Assembly (NCBI GenBank): GCA_963663365.2
Contig: CAXXIH010000001.1
Coordinates: 496,001 to 560,000, forward strand
Reading direction: 5' to 3'
DNA: 64,000 nt
From: G963663365 sp963663365
GTDB taxonomy: Bacteria > Hinthialibacterota > Hinthialibacteria > Hinthialibacterales > G963663365
Part shown: positions 46,266 to 54,514 of the stretch, piece by piece
Position numbering within the stretch: the stretch's first letter is position 1
How the letters are laid out: every line of letters starts with the position of its first letter
Position numbers and translations under genes: made by a program
The notes under the pieces: model-generated
The model's database searches: none
What the model saw: only the letters and a program-made list of their open reading frames with translations
Told to the model about the DNA's origin: nothing

Positions 46266-46964
46266 ATGAAATCTATGAAATCTGTTGTTGCGGCAAACCA
46301 TAAACGAATCTTTGTTGTTGATGATCATCCGGTTGTTTGCGAAGGATTGATGCTTCTTTTTGGCAGGCAAAGCGGATTTAATGTCTGTGGATACACAACA
46401 AACAGCGAAGAGGCTTTCTCAAAAATTCTTAATGAGCAGCCTGATATTGTCATTGTTGACATAATTCTCAAAGGGACAAACGGCGTTGAATTTGTCCAAC
46501 AACTAAAAACATCTATGCCCGCATTACGGATTCTGGTGTTCTCATCTCATGAGGAGACGTTGTATGCGGAATGCGCCATACGTGCGGGCGCCGATGGGTA
46601 TATTACTAAATTTGATAATACAAACGTTATCCTAGATGCCTTACAGCGCATTGTGAATGACGGAATGTATTTAAGTTCCAAGATGGCCTCCGAACTGCTG
46701 GGAAATATGCGTAATCGCAATATGAAACCGGATGTCTCGGCTTTGTCACGTCTCACAGATCGTGAACTGGAGGTGTTTCGGCTTCTTGGTGAAGGTCTGA
46801 AGCCGGGATTAATAGCGCAACGGCTTAATCTCAGCCCCAAGACGATTGAAGCCCATCGGGCAAATATCAAGAAGAAACTTCATGTGAAGTCTGCAACCGA
46901 CCTTGCACGAATCGCTATTCGATTTGTACATCACAACCTCCATACTCCCTCCCATTTTATTTGA
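46266..46964 (+). CDS. NarL/LuxR-family response regulator
   Basis: A 232-residue two-component regulator. The receiver domain (about 12-130) has the acidic pocket FVVDDHP (Asp19-Asp20), phospho-acceptor Asp65 in VIVDIIL, SS of VFSSHEE and Lys of ITKFD. The C-terminal LuxR-type helix-turn-helix (about 165-225) contains LTDRELEVFRLLGEG, IAQRLNLSPKTIEAHRANI and KKKLHVKS. It should bind DNA when phosphorylated. No NarX-type kinase is adjacent; the nearest kinase is the hybrid protein at 50276-52207. ATG 46266 follows AAAGG; the frame extends upstream to 46194 without a convincing site. It opens the signalling island. Confidence 0.93.
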   Translation: MKSMKSVVAANHKRIFVVDDHPVVCEGLMLLFGRQSGFNVCGYTTNSEEAFSKILNEQPDIVIVDIILKGTNGVEFVQQLKTSMPALRILVFSSHEETLYAECAIRAGADGYITKFDNTNVILDALQRIVNDGMYLSSKMASELLGNMRNRNMKPDVSALSRLTDRELEVFRLLGEGLKPGLIAQRLNLSPKTIEAHRANIKKKLHVKSATDLARIAIRFVHHNLHTPSHFI

Positions 46965-47268
46965 TCTGTAAAACTTGTTTATAATCAGTTGTAGCGGGAT
47001 ACAAGAAAGCGGATTTCCTTCTTTCTCTGACCATGCCTTCGTCTTTTGGGACTTTTTCGTTCTTTAAATCAACTTTTTATCGATAACGGCTGTTGAAAGT
47101 GTGCACTGCGCTGTTTGTCAATGCGCAGATTAAGGCAGCCTCAGAGATTTCACCTAGGTAAACATGGGGTTAAACCACTAGTGAAAAATGCTTTTATTGT
47201 CCTATGGTCGGCACAAGAACCCGCCATACACTGAATACACGGGAACTTTAAAAGCAATGAGGTGCAGA
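46965..47268. other. Intergenic region between response regulator and Trx-like gene
   Basis: About 300 bases with no gene. A 6-bp stem, CTGCGC at 47106-47111 with GCGCAG at 47123-47128 and an 11-base loop, is the only clear fold. No T-run follows it. Confidence 0.4.
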
Positions 47269-47703
47269 ATGCAGGCAGTATCTTCCGTTGTGCAGCCATG
47301 TGACCGAACAATACGGTTCGGTCTACTGGATGATAGCCTTTCTGATTTCCTAAACACAGAGTGCCACCTTCAACTCCTTCTCTTTGTGAGCCGTCAATAC
47401 TCAAATTCATGGATCAATCTCGTTGCGCTGTATTCCATGATGAAAAACTATTCTGGAAAGATTAGTGCCGGTGTTTGTCTTGTTGAAGATGCACCTGTGA
47501 TTTGCTCGCATTTTAATATCGACTGTGTGCCGACGCTTATTGCATTGGCCCATGATTATGAAGTCGGGCGGTTTGTGGGAATTAGATCACAGGATGAATG
47601 TGAGCGATTAGTTGATCGTTGGCTTGGTCTTGCGGGGCGGATGAATAAGCTAAATGAAAGTATTGTTAATGAAACGATAAATGCTTGTGCCGGGGTGGCC
47701 TAA
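47269..47703 (+). CDS. Thioredoxin-fold protein without active-site cysteines
   Basis: A 144-residue protein whose strand and helix order fits thioredoxin: LQLLLFVSRQYSNSW, then a helix, ISAGVCLVEDAPVICSHFNIDCVPTLIAL (cis-proline Pro88), VGRFVGI and a C-terminal helix. The redox motif WCGPC is replaced by Q43-Y-S-N-S47, so both catalytic cysteines are gone; other cysteines (11, 32, 70, 79, 86) remain. It cannot act as a classical disulfide exchanger and may bind a partner instead. ATG 47269 has GAGG six bases upstream, while upstream starts (47188, 47257) lack sites. It sits between the response regulator and the chemoreceptor. Confidence 0.7.
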   Translation: MQAVSSVVQPCDRTIRFGLLDDSLSDFLNTECHLQLLLFVSRQYSNSWINLVALYSMMKNYSGKISAGVCLVEDAPVICSHFNIDCVPTLIALAHDYEVGRFVGIRSQDECERLVDRWLGLAGRMNKLNESIVNETINACAGVA

Positions 47704-47770
47704 GTAACCTCTAGGTAATAAACAAGAACTGAAACGTTGTTGAATTAACAGAAAATTCAAGTGGGGAAAC

Positions 47771-47893
47771 ATGACAAAAAAAGGGGCGATTCTGCCAGTC
47801 GTGGAATCGATGGAAATGCATGCCAATGGTTTGGTCATGAATTCCAAGTTTGGGCGGCATAGAACTACTCATTGTCGGACAAGATGGCATTGA
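47771..47893 (+). pseudogene. Short frame, possibly a frame-shifted remnant
   Basis: ATG 47771 has GTGGGG six bases upstream and opens a 40-codon frame that stops at 47893. In the next frame, sequence from about 47841 reads well as protein (GGIELLIVGQDGIEKLSLLS, then KNVFEVCITPIEL) without a start. This pattern may mean one small gene broken by a frameshift, a sequencing error, or chance. It ends just before the chemoreceptor gene. I do not recognise a family. Confidence 0.2.
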
Positions 47894-47995
47894 AAAGCTT
47901 TCTCTGTTGTCCAAAAACGTATTCGAAGTTTGCATCACACCAATAGAACTGAGGACTGTTGGGTGGGGTTTGAAAAGGAAAGTGAGGATACTTTT

Positions 47996-50053
47996 ATGTT
48001 TAATTGGAAAAATTTAAGACTTGGAAAGAAATTCACTGTTGGATTTGGGAGCGTTCTAATTCTATTGGCCATTGTGGCATTGTGGTCTGTTACAGGCATT
48101 GGAAGCATGATTACGGGGATCGGGCATACCAATGAACTTGATTCGCTACGTGCCGAGATGATGCAACGTGAGATCGATCACCAAAATTGGGCGTCGAAAG
48201 TCTCTGAACTTCTAAATGATGAGCATGTAACGGAATTGAAGGTTGAAACGGATCACCACAAGTGCGGATTTGGGAAATGGTATTATGGCGAAGGACGTGA
48301 AGAGGCTGTCCGCCTGATGCCGGAACTGGTAGGAGTCTTAGAAGAAATCGAAGAACCGCATCGTTTGCTGCATGAATCCGCAATACAAATTAAAAAGGTC
48401 TTTCATCAGGCGGATCATAGCCTGCCTGAATTCCTTGCAGAAAAAGAAATCGATCATCTGAAATGGATTAACCAGTGCTATGCCCTATTTGCGAACAATC
48501 TTGAATCACTTGATGTCCAAACCGATCACCACAAATGCGGTCTGGGTGAATTTCTTTATGGAGAACTAGGCAAAAAAGCGGCCGAATCAGATCCACAACT
48601 TGCTGAGTTGCTGAATGCCATCAAAGAGCCTCATGAAAAACTGCATTCTTCTGCACTTAAGATTCAGGCCGAATGGATACAGGGAAAAGGCGAGACTCAA
48701 ACCGAAGAAGTGAAGGCCGCTCAGGCCAGCGCACTTAATGTTTTTGAGACGGAGACGCTGCCGGCCCTCCATGAGACACAAAAAATATTGCAATCACTCC
48801 GTCATCGGGCGGATGAACTTATAGCGGGGATGAATCAAGCGGAGAGCATTTACGTTGATGAATCGATCCCCAATTTGAGCAAAGTCCAGGAAATACTTGG
48901 ACAAGTTACCGATAAGACGGTTGAAGCATCAGTTTCTGCAAATGATGCAATGAACACCGAAGCGGGTCAGACCCGTATATCTGTAATCGCGATTGCCGCA
49001 TTGGCTGTTGTGATTGGTATTGTGCTTGCTGTGATTATTGCCCGTGGAATTCTTGGACCGGTACATAAAAGTCTTACATTGGCGCAACATATTGCCGATG
49101 GCGATTTGACGGCACAGATTGATATCGAGAGCAAGGATGAGATCGGGCAACTCGCTGAAGCGCTTAATCTAATGTCGATGAATTTACGTGAGGTAATCAG
49201 CAATATCCAAGAATCCACAACACAAGTGGCCTCAAGCAGTGAACAACTCTCTGCTTCTTCACAGAATCTTTCCAGCGGCGCCACAGAGCAAGCCGGAAAT
49301 CTTGAAGAGACATCGGCAACAATCGAACAATTAAACGCTTCAATCCAGTCGAATTCGGAGCAAGCGCGGACGGCAGCAGATATTGCCGGACGGTGTGCTG
49401 AAAAGGCCCGCGATGGTGGCGTTGCAGTGGCTAATACCGTAACGGCGATGAAAAGGATTGCAGACCAAATCGCGATTATAGATGATATTGCTGACCAGAC
49501 CAATCTTCTGGCCCTGAATGCTGCAATCGAAGCCGCGCGTGCCGGCGAAATGGGCAAAGGTTTTGCCGTTGTCGCCGTTGAAGTACGAAAACTGGCCGAG
49601 CGGAGTCAAAAAGCAGCACAGGAGATTTCTGAACTAGCTGGTAACAGTGTGGATGGTGCAGAAAGAGCGGGGCGCTTGATTGAAGAAAGTGTTCCGGAGA
49701 TTCAAGAAACAGCAAATCTTGTGGAAGAAATCAGTTCGGCATGCCAGGAACAGGCTTCAGGCGCCGAACAAATTACTCAAGCTGTTGGACAGTTAGATCA
49801 AGTTACTCAACAAAATGCATCGGTTTCGGAAGAGTGCGCGGCCGCAAGTGAAGAATTATCGGCCCAAGCCCAACTTATGCAGGAAATGGCAGGACGTTTC
49901 CGAATTAGTGCAAATGGAAACGGAAAAGGTAATGGGCATGCCGCTATTGCTGCCCCATCAAAGCATGACAATCATCATGCTTTGGATTATGTGGCCTCCC
50001 ACCACGCCGGTCCCAACGACGTGGTTACTGTTTCCCGAAATGATCTGCGATGA
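47996..50053 (+). CDS. Methyl-accepting chemoreceptor with two extracytoplasmic CZB domains
   Basis: A 685-residue transducer. TM1 is about 14-36 and TM2 about 327-351, so residues 37-326 face outward. They hold two CZB zinc-binding units: His62, His87/88 with Cys90 (TDHHKCGFGKW), His122/126; and His154, His178/179 with Cys181 (TDHHKCGLGEF), His213/217. A HAMP domain (about 350-402) leads to the signalling hairpin with the conserved tip IDDIADQTNLLALNAAIEAARAGEMGKG-like region (496-522). The tail is histidine-rich (HAAIAAPSKHDNHH, then SHHAG) and has no CheR-docking pentapeptide. It should signal to CheA/CheW, which are absent here. ATG 47996 has GAGG upstream. Confidence 0.93.
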   Translation: MFNWKNLRLGKKFTVGFGSVLILLAIVALWSVTGIGSMITGIGHTNELDSLRAEMMQREIDHQNWASKVSELLNDEHVTELKVETDHHKCGFGKWYYGEGREEAVRLMPELVGVLEEIEEPHRLLHESAIQIKKVFHQADHSLPEFLAEKEIDHLKWINQCYALFANNLESLDVQTDHHKCGLGEFLYGELGKKAAESDPQLAELLNAIKEPHEKLHSSALKIQAEWIQGKGETQTEEVKAAQASALNVFETETLPALHETQKILQSLRHRADELIAGMNQAESIYVDESIPNLSKVQEILGQVTDKTVEASVSANDAMNTEAGQTRISVIAIAALAVVIGIVLAVIIARGILGPVHKSLTLAQHIADGDLTAQIDIESKDEIGQLAEALNLMSMNLREVISNIQESTTQVASSSEQLSASSQNLSSGATEQAGNLEETSATIEQLNASIQSNSEQARTAADIAGRCAEKARDGGVAVANTVTAMKRIADQIAIIDDIADQTNLLALNAAIEAARAGEMGKGFAVVAVEVRKLAERSQKAAQEISELAGNSVDGAERAGRLIEESVPEIQETANLVEEISSACQEQASGAEQITQAVGQLDQVTQQNASVSEECAAASEELSAQAQLMQEMAGRFRISANGNGKGNGHAAIAAPSKHDNHHALDYVASHHAGPNDVVTVSRNDLR

Positions 50054-50275
50054 TTGATTGAAGGGAAAGCGATTCCACTCTATCCCGGGAAGCGTTCGTC
50101 CCGCTTCCCGGGAACAGCGTGGGAGATGTGATTGGCGCCGATGCAAAGCTCAAAATGATGTGAGGTTCATGAAGCGATGTTGGTGGGATGTCATTCCGGA
50201 ATTGGTTTAGGGACTATGGGTGGTGGACAACGAAACTGCGAGTCAGGATCAGCAGAAAAAGCAGAGGACCGATTG

Positions 50276-52207
50276 ATGAAGCCAACCGTTGTATTGAACC
50301 AGCTTCTGGAGGCGCTGGTTCATCCTTTGTATATTGTTGATGTTTCCGATTATCGGGTTACGTTGGCGAATTCAGTGGCGAAAGCCAATGGCATTTATGA
50401 AGGAAAAACATGCCACAAACAAGCGCATAAAAGCGATAGGCCGTGTTCTTCATTGAAATGCCCTTGTCCAATGGACACTGTTCTACACACAAAGACGCCA
50501 GTAACGGTCGAGCATATTCATTTTGACGAGGCTGGTCAGTCACGTGTATTTGAAGTGCATTGCTGTCCTATCATAGGTGATGACGGCGAAATTAGGGAGA
50601 TAATTGAATACACGATTGATATCACGGAGCGTAGAGATGCCGAGCGGAGCCTGCAGGCTTCTGAATCGAAATTTCGTGAATTGGTTGAAAATTTAAATGA
50701 TGTAATCCTGGCAATCGATCATGAGGGGATGATTCGATATATCAGCCCGATCGTAAAATCCATTTTGGATTATTCGCCTCAAGATTTTATCGGACGCCAT
50801 TGTTTAACTCTGCCGCATGACAGTGATGCAGAGCGATTTAAAGAGTATCTTGAATACATAATGAAGGGGCGTTCGAAGACTGACGAATTTAAGGTTCTTT
50901 CGCGCAAAGGCAAGACGCATTGGTTTTCGATATCCTGTAGGCCCATGTTCGCCGGTGAATATATCGTCGGTGCGCAGGGTGTCATGATGGATATTACGGC
51001 TCGGGTGGAAGCGAGAATCGAGAAAGAAAAACTCCAGCAACAATTGTTGCAGGCCCAAAAAATGGAAGCCGTGGGGCAGCTGGCGGGTGGTATTGCGCAT
51101 GATTTTAACAATCTTCTGCAGGCAATCCTTGGCTACACACAGTTGGCGATATCCGACTTGAATGATTCAGATAAGCAGTCCCGAGACCTTCTCGAGGTCG
51201 AAAAAGCCGCTGAAAAGGCGGCGCGGCTAACAAGGCAATTGCTTACCTTTAGCCGTAATCGTGCATTGAAAACTGTCGATCTGAGTTTAAATGAATTGAT
51301 CGACAATTTTGCAAATATCATAAAGCGCATTATCGGAGAGCATATTGAATTGAGCCTTGACCTCAGCAGCGATCTTGCAGCGGTACACGCTGACTCGGGT
51401 ATGCTCGAACAGGTAATGATCAATCTTTGTGTCAATGCACGGGATGCGATGCCGCAAGGCGGAAACCTGACGATCCGAACCGAGAATGTGCAAATCGACA
51501 AACTTCTCCCAAATGAACGCTATGGACTCAAGCGCGGAAATCATATTGCAATCAGCGTCTCGGATACGGGTATCGGGATGTCGCAAGATGTCAAACAGCG
51601 CATTTTCGATCCGTTCTTTACGACCAAAGAGGCGGGACAAGGCACCGGTCTCGGGTTGTCGACGGTATACGGGATTGTCCAAGAGCATAATGGGGCAATT
51701 CATGTTTATAGTGAACCGAATATGGGAACAACAGTCCGCGTCTATTTGCCGGCAGTGAACCGGATACCCGAACAAGAAGATAAGATCGCGGCTATTGAAC
51801 CAATTGGTGGTGATGAGACAATTCTTTTGGCGGAAGATGATGAAAGTGTGCGGAGCATGGTTAAGAAAATTCTAACCAAGAAAGGATATCGTGTACTGAC
51901 CGCCCAAAATGGTGAAGAGGCATTGCTTGTTTTGGAAAGCCAGGCTGAAAATGTGGATCTTGCAATTCTTGATGTGATTATGCCCAAAATGAGCGGAACC
52001 GATGTTTATGAACACATCAAAACCAGGTGGCCGGATAAGGCCGTCCTTTTCTGCAGCGGATATAGCGACATAAATTTCAGGCAAGGTTTTGAGTTTGGTC
52101 CGGAGTTGCCTTTTATTCAAAAGCCGTATGTGCAGCAGGTTCTTTTGAGAAAAGTCCGCGAAATCCTCGATGAGCGAAAAAGTATACGCATTTACGCCGA
52201 AAATTGA
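50276..52207 (+). CDS. Hybrid sensor histidine kinase: PAS-PAS-HisKA-HATPase-REC
   Basis: A 643-residue cytoplasmic protein with no membrane segment. PAS 1 (about 10-118) is cysteine-rich (Cys46, 57, 62, 64, 96, 97), with C-x4-C-x-C spacing that could hold a metal, haem or disulfide. PAS 2 is about 130-243. A short coiled linker precedes HisKA with phospho-acceptor His275 in GGIAHDFNN; HATPase_c has NLCVNARDAMP, DTGIGMS and GTGLGLST. A C-terminal receiver (about 520-640) holds ILLAEDDES, LDVIMPKMSG, CSGYS and QKPY. No HPt is present, so output may pass to another protein, perhaps the NarL-type regulator nearby. ATG 50276 has AGAGGA upstream. Confidence 0.93.
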   Translation: MKPTVVLNQLLEALVHPLYIVDVSDYRVTLANSVAKANGIYEGKTCHKQAHKSDRPCSSLKCPCPMDTVLHTKTPVTVEHIHFDEAGQSRVFEVHCCPIIGDDGEIREIIEYTIDITERRDAERSLQASESKFRELVENLNDVILAIDHEGMIRYISPIVKSILDYSPQDFIGRHCLTLPHDSDAERFKEYLEYIMKGRSKTDEFKVLSRKGKTHWFSISCRPMFAGEYIVGAQGVMMDITARVEARIEKEKLQQQLLQAQKMEAVGQLAGGIAHDFNNLLQAILGYTQLAISDLNDSDKQSRDLLEVEKAAEKAARLTRQLLTFSRNRALKTVDLSLNELIDNFANIIKRIIGEHIELSLDLSSDLAAVHADSGMLEQVMINLCVNARDAMPQGGNLTIRTENVQIDKLLPNERYGLKRGNHIAISVSDTGIGMSQDVKQRIFDPFFTTKEAGQGTGLGLSTVYGIVQEHNGAIHVYSEPNMGTTVRVYLPAVNRIPEQEDKIAAIEPIGGDETILLAEDDESVRSMVKKILTKKGYRVLTAQNGEEALLVLESQAENVDLAILDVIMPKMSGTDVYEHIKTRWPDKAVLFCSGYSDINFRQGFEFGPELPFIQKPYVQQVLLRKVREILDERKSIRIYAEN

Positions 52208-52250
52208 CGCATGGTCATAGAGCGACAACCTTGGTTCAATGAATCGCGAA

Positions 52251-53669
52251 TTAAAGTTTTCCGACCGGTCTTACATTTGCACCGATAGTATTCGTAACCA
52301 CGTCTCCCAAATCTTCCCGAGCATCTTGTGCAAGTTTTAGCAGCCTTTTTACAACATCGGGGTGTTTCTCAGCCACATTCTTCGATTCACCGACATCTTC
52401 CTGTAGGTCGTATAAGAGTGGAGAATGACCGGTGTCTTCTTTCCATTCCGGTCGATAAACATGCAACTTCCAGCGTCCGCTGCGAACTGCCTGCAAACGG
52501 TCATCGCGATAATAATAAAAGAACTCATGTGGTGAACGTGCACCGGGCTGCGCGGTGATCAGAGGTTGAATATCTTTGCCATCAATGCGATTGGCGGGTA
52601 GCGGAGCATCGACAATCTTGGAGATGGTCGGCAGTAAATCCATTGTGCAAGCCATCTCTTTGCAGACCGAACCGGCGGGGATTGTTCCCGGCCAACGCAT
52701 GATACATGGCTCACGCATCCCACCCTCCCAGGTTGTGTTTTTATGGCCGCGCAAAGGCCCTGCACTACCGCTTCGATAACCGTCGCGGATACCCTCAAAC
52801 ACAACCGGGCCGTTGTCCGATGTAAAAATCACCCATGTATTTTGATCGATCCCCGCTTCCTTCAGTGTTCTTAATATCTGTCCCACGCTCCAATCGATTT
52901 CCTCGATAACATCGCCATAAAGTCCGTGTTTCGATTTGCCTTTAAAACGTTCTGAGGCATGAATCGGCCTGTGCGGCATATTATGAGGCAAATAGAGGAA
53001 GAAGGGGTGTTGCTTATGAGTAAGAATGAACCGGACCGCTTCTTCTGTATAGCGGCGTGTTAAAAACTCCTGGTTTGGATCTTCTTCGATGATTTCTTCC
53101 TGCTGCATTAGGGGTAATGGCGGGGATTGGAAATCCATATGCTTGTAGTAATAACCGTTCATATCATTGCTGTAGGGGGTGCCGAAGAAATAATCGAATC
53201 CTTGGCGGGTCGGCAAAAACTTTGAATGATGCCCGAGATGCCATTTCCCAATACATGCTGTGCTATATCCCTTCGACTTCAACATCTCGGCGATTGTTAC
53301 TTCATCCAAATTAAGACCTGTATCCGAGTACGGAAATAAAACCCGATGGGCCAATCCCAGCCGCTTGGGGTAGCAGCCGGTCATAAGAGCCGCCCTCGAT
53401 GGCGTACAAACCGGCGCGGCGACATAGAAATCGGTGAATTGCATGCCTTCGCGGGCCATCGCATCCAGATTCGGTGTCTTAAATCCTTTTGCCCCGTAAC
53501 ATCCAACATCGCCATATCCTTGATCGTCCGTAAAAATGATGACGATATTCGGAGGTGTTCCGCCTTCAGCTTGAGCATGGCGACTCATGAGAAGAGCCTG
53601 CGTAGCGGCAAGGCTTGCGGATGCGCAGTGCAAAAAGCGCCGGCGGTTCATCGGTTGGATTTTATTCAT
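52251..53669 (-). CDS. Exported arylsulfatase-family sulfatase (type I)
   Basis: A 472-residue type I sulfatase. It starts with a Tat-like signal (NRRRFLHC, cleavage near residue 34). The active site shows Asp48-Asp49 in IIFTDDQGYGDVG and the formylglycine signature C88-T-P-S-R-A; maturation needs a separate formylglycine or anSME enzyme not in the window. KWHLGHH and TSDNGP add the remaining metal and sulfate contacts. It hydrolyses sulfate esters on glycans. AAGGAT lies nine bases before ATG 53669. It is divergent from the acyltransferase gene. Sulfated fucans or glycosaminoglycan-like polymers are plausible but not proven substrates. Confidence 0.93.
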   Translation of the reverse strand: MNKIQPMNRRRFLHCASASLAATQALLMSRHAQAEGGTPPNIVIIFTDDQGYGDVGCYGAKGFKTPNLDAMAREGMQFTDFYVAAPVCTPSRAALMTGCYPKRLGLAHRVLFPYSDTGLNLDEVTIAEMLKSKGYSTACIGKWHLGHHSKFLPTRQGFDYFFGTPYSNDMNGYYYKHMDFQSPPLPLMQQEEIIEEDPNQEFLTRRYTEEAVRFILTHKQHPFFLYLPHNMPHRPIHASERFKGKSKHGLYGDVIEEIDWSVGQILRTLKEAGIDQNTWVIFTSDNGPVVFEGIRDGYRSGSAGPLRGHKNTTWEGGMREPCIMRWPGTIPAGSVCKEMACTMDLLPTISKIVDAPLPANRIDGKDIQPLITAQPGARSPHEFFYYYRDDRLQAVRSGRWKLHVYRPEWKEDTGHSPLLYDLQEDVGESKNVAEKHPDVVKRLLKLAQDAREDLGDVVTNTIGANVRPVGKL

Positions 53670-53854
53670 AGCAATCGATCCTTGTGTGCGTCTTGAACGG
53701 CTGAATTCCGCGTTGTTTCCTTATTATGCTCTTAACCTTGGTTTGTGTCAGCTGGTAAGATCGTGAACTGCCGGGATTGCTGCCGTGCAATTTGTTGCGT
53801 ATTCGGTGATCGCCCGGTTTGCAGGAATTTGATGAAAGACTGGTGAATTCGATC

Positions 53855-54475
53855 ATGCCCTTAAAGTTTGAGCAGTTCAAATCGTGTGGAAAAAATGTGA
53901 CCCTGGCCGATGATGTTTATATCGAGCACCCGGAATGCATTGAAGTCGGCGACAATGTTACTTTTATGCGCGGATTCCACATGATCGGCAAACCGGAAAT
54001 CTGCAAAATCGGTTCGACAATTACCTTTTATCCGAATTGTTTCATCCAAGGTTCGCCGGGGCGATTTATCATCGAGGATCATGTGGATTTCTTCCCGGGA
54101 ACCTACATAAGTCTTGGTGAAGGCAGCCGGTGTTTTGTTGAGATCGGTCATCATTCGCACTTTGCGCCGAATTGTGTTCTTTATGGCTGGGGCGGATTAA
54201 AAATCGGACCGTACTGCAACATCGCCGCGCATACTGTATTCGCTACGGTCGGACACCATGATGAAATCACCGACCGGCCCATGGCGCTGACCGGTGAAAA
54301 GTCGGGACCCATCACCTTGGAAGAAGATATCTGGATTGCCGCCAATGTGACGATTACCGCCAATACTTATATTGCCAAAGGCTGTGTGATTGGCGCAAAT
54401 GCCGTTGTTACCAAAGATACCGAACCAATGGGGCTTTACGTTGGCATACCCGCAAAGCGGTTGCGCGACCGTTGA
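53855..54475 (+). CDS. Hexapeptide-repeat acyltransferase (left-handed beta-helix)
   Basis: A 206-residue acyltransferase of the LbetaH family. Repeats such as CIEVGDNVTF, ICKIGSTITF, FIIEDHVDF, CFVEIGHHSHF, LKIGPYCNI and CVIGANAVV follow the [LIV]-G-x4 rhythm, and the catalytic-type His lies in VGHHDEI. The tail YVGIPAKRLRDR is typical. Members transfer acetyl or other acyl groups from CoA to sugars or antibiotics; acetylation of a surface sugar is most likely. ATG 53855 follows GGTGA; the open frame runs back to a TTG at 53819. It lies between the sulfatase and flavoprotein genes and is divergent from the sulfatase. Confidence 0.85.
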   Translation: MPLKFEQFKSCGKNVTLADDVYIEHPECIEVGDNVTFMRGFHMIGKPEICKIGSTITFYPNCFIQGSPGRFIIEDHVDFFPGTYISLGEGSRCFVEIGHHSHFAPNCVLYGWGGLKIGPYCNIAAHTVFATVGHHDEITDRPMALTGEKSGPITLEEDIWIAANVTITANTYIAKGCVIGANAVVTKDTEPMGLYVGIPAKRLRDR

Positions 54476-54514
54476 TTGCTTAGATTCTTCGGTTCTCCGG
54501 TTTTTTCTCTTGTT

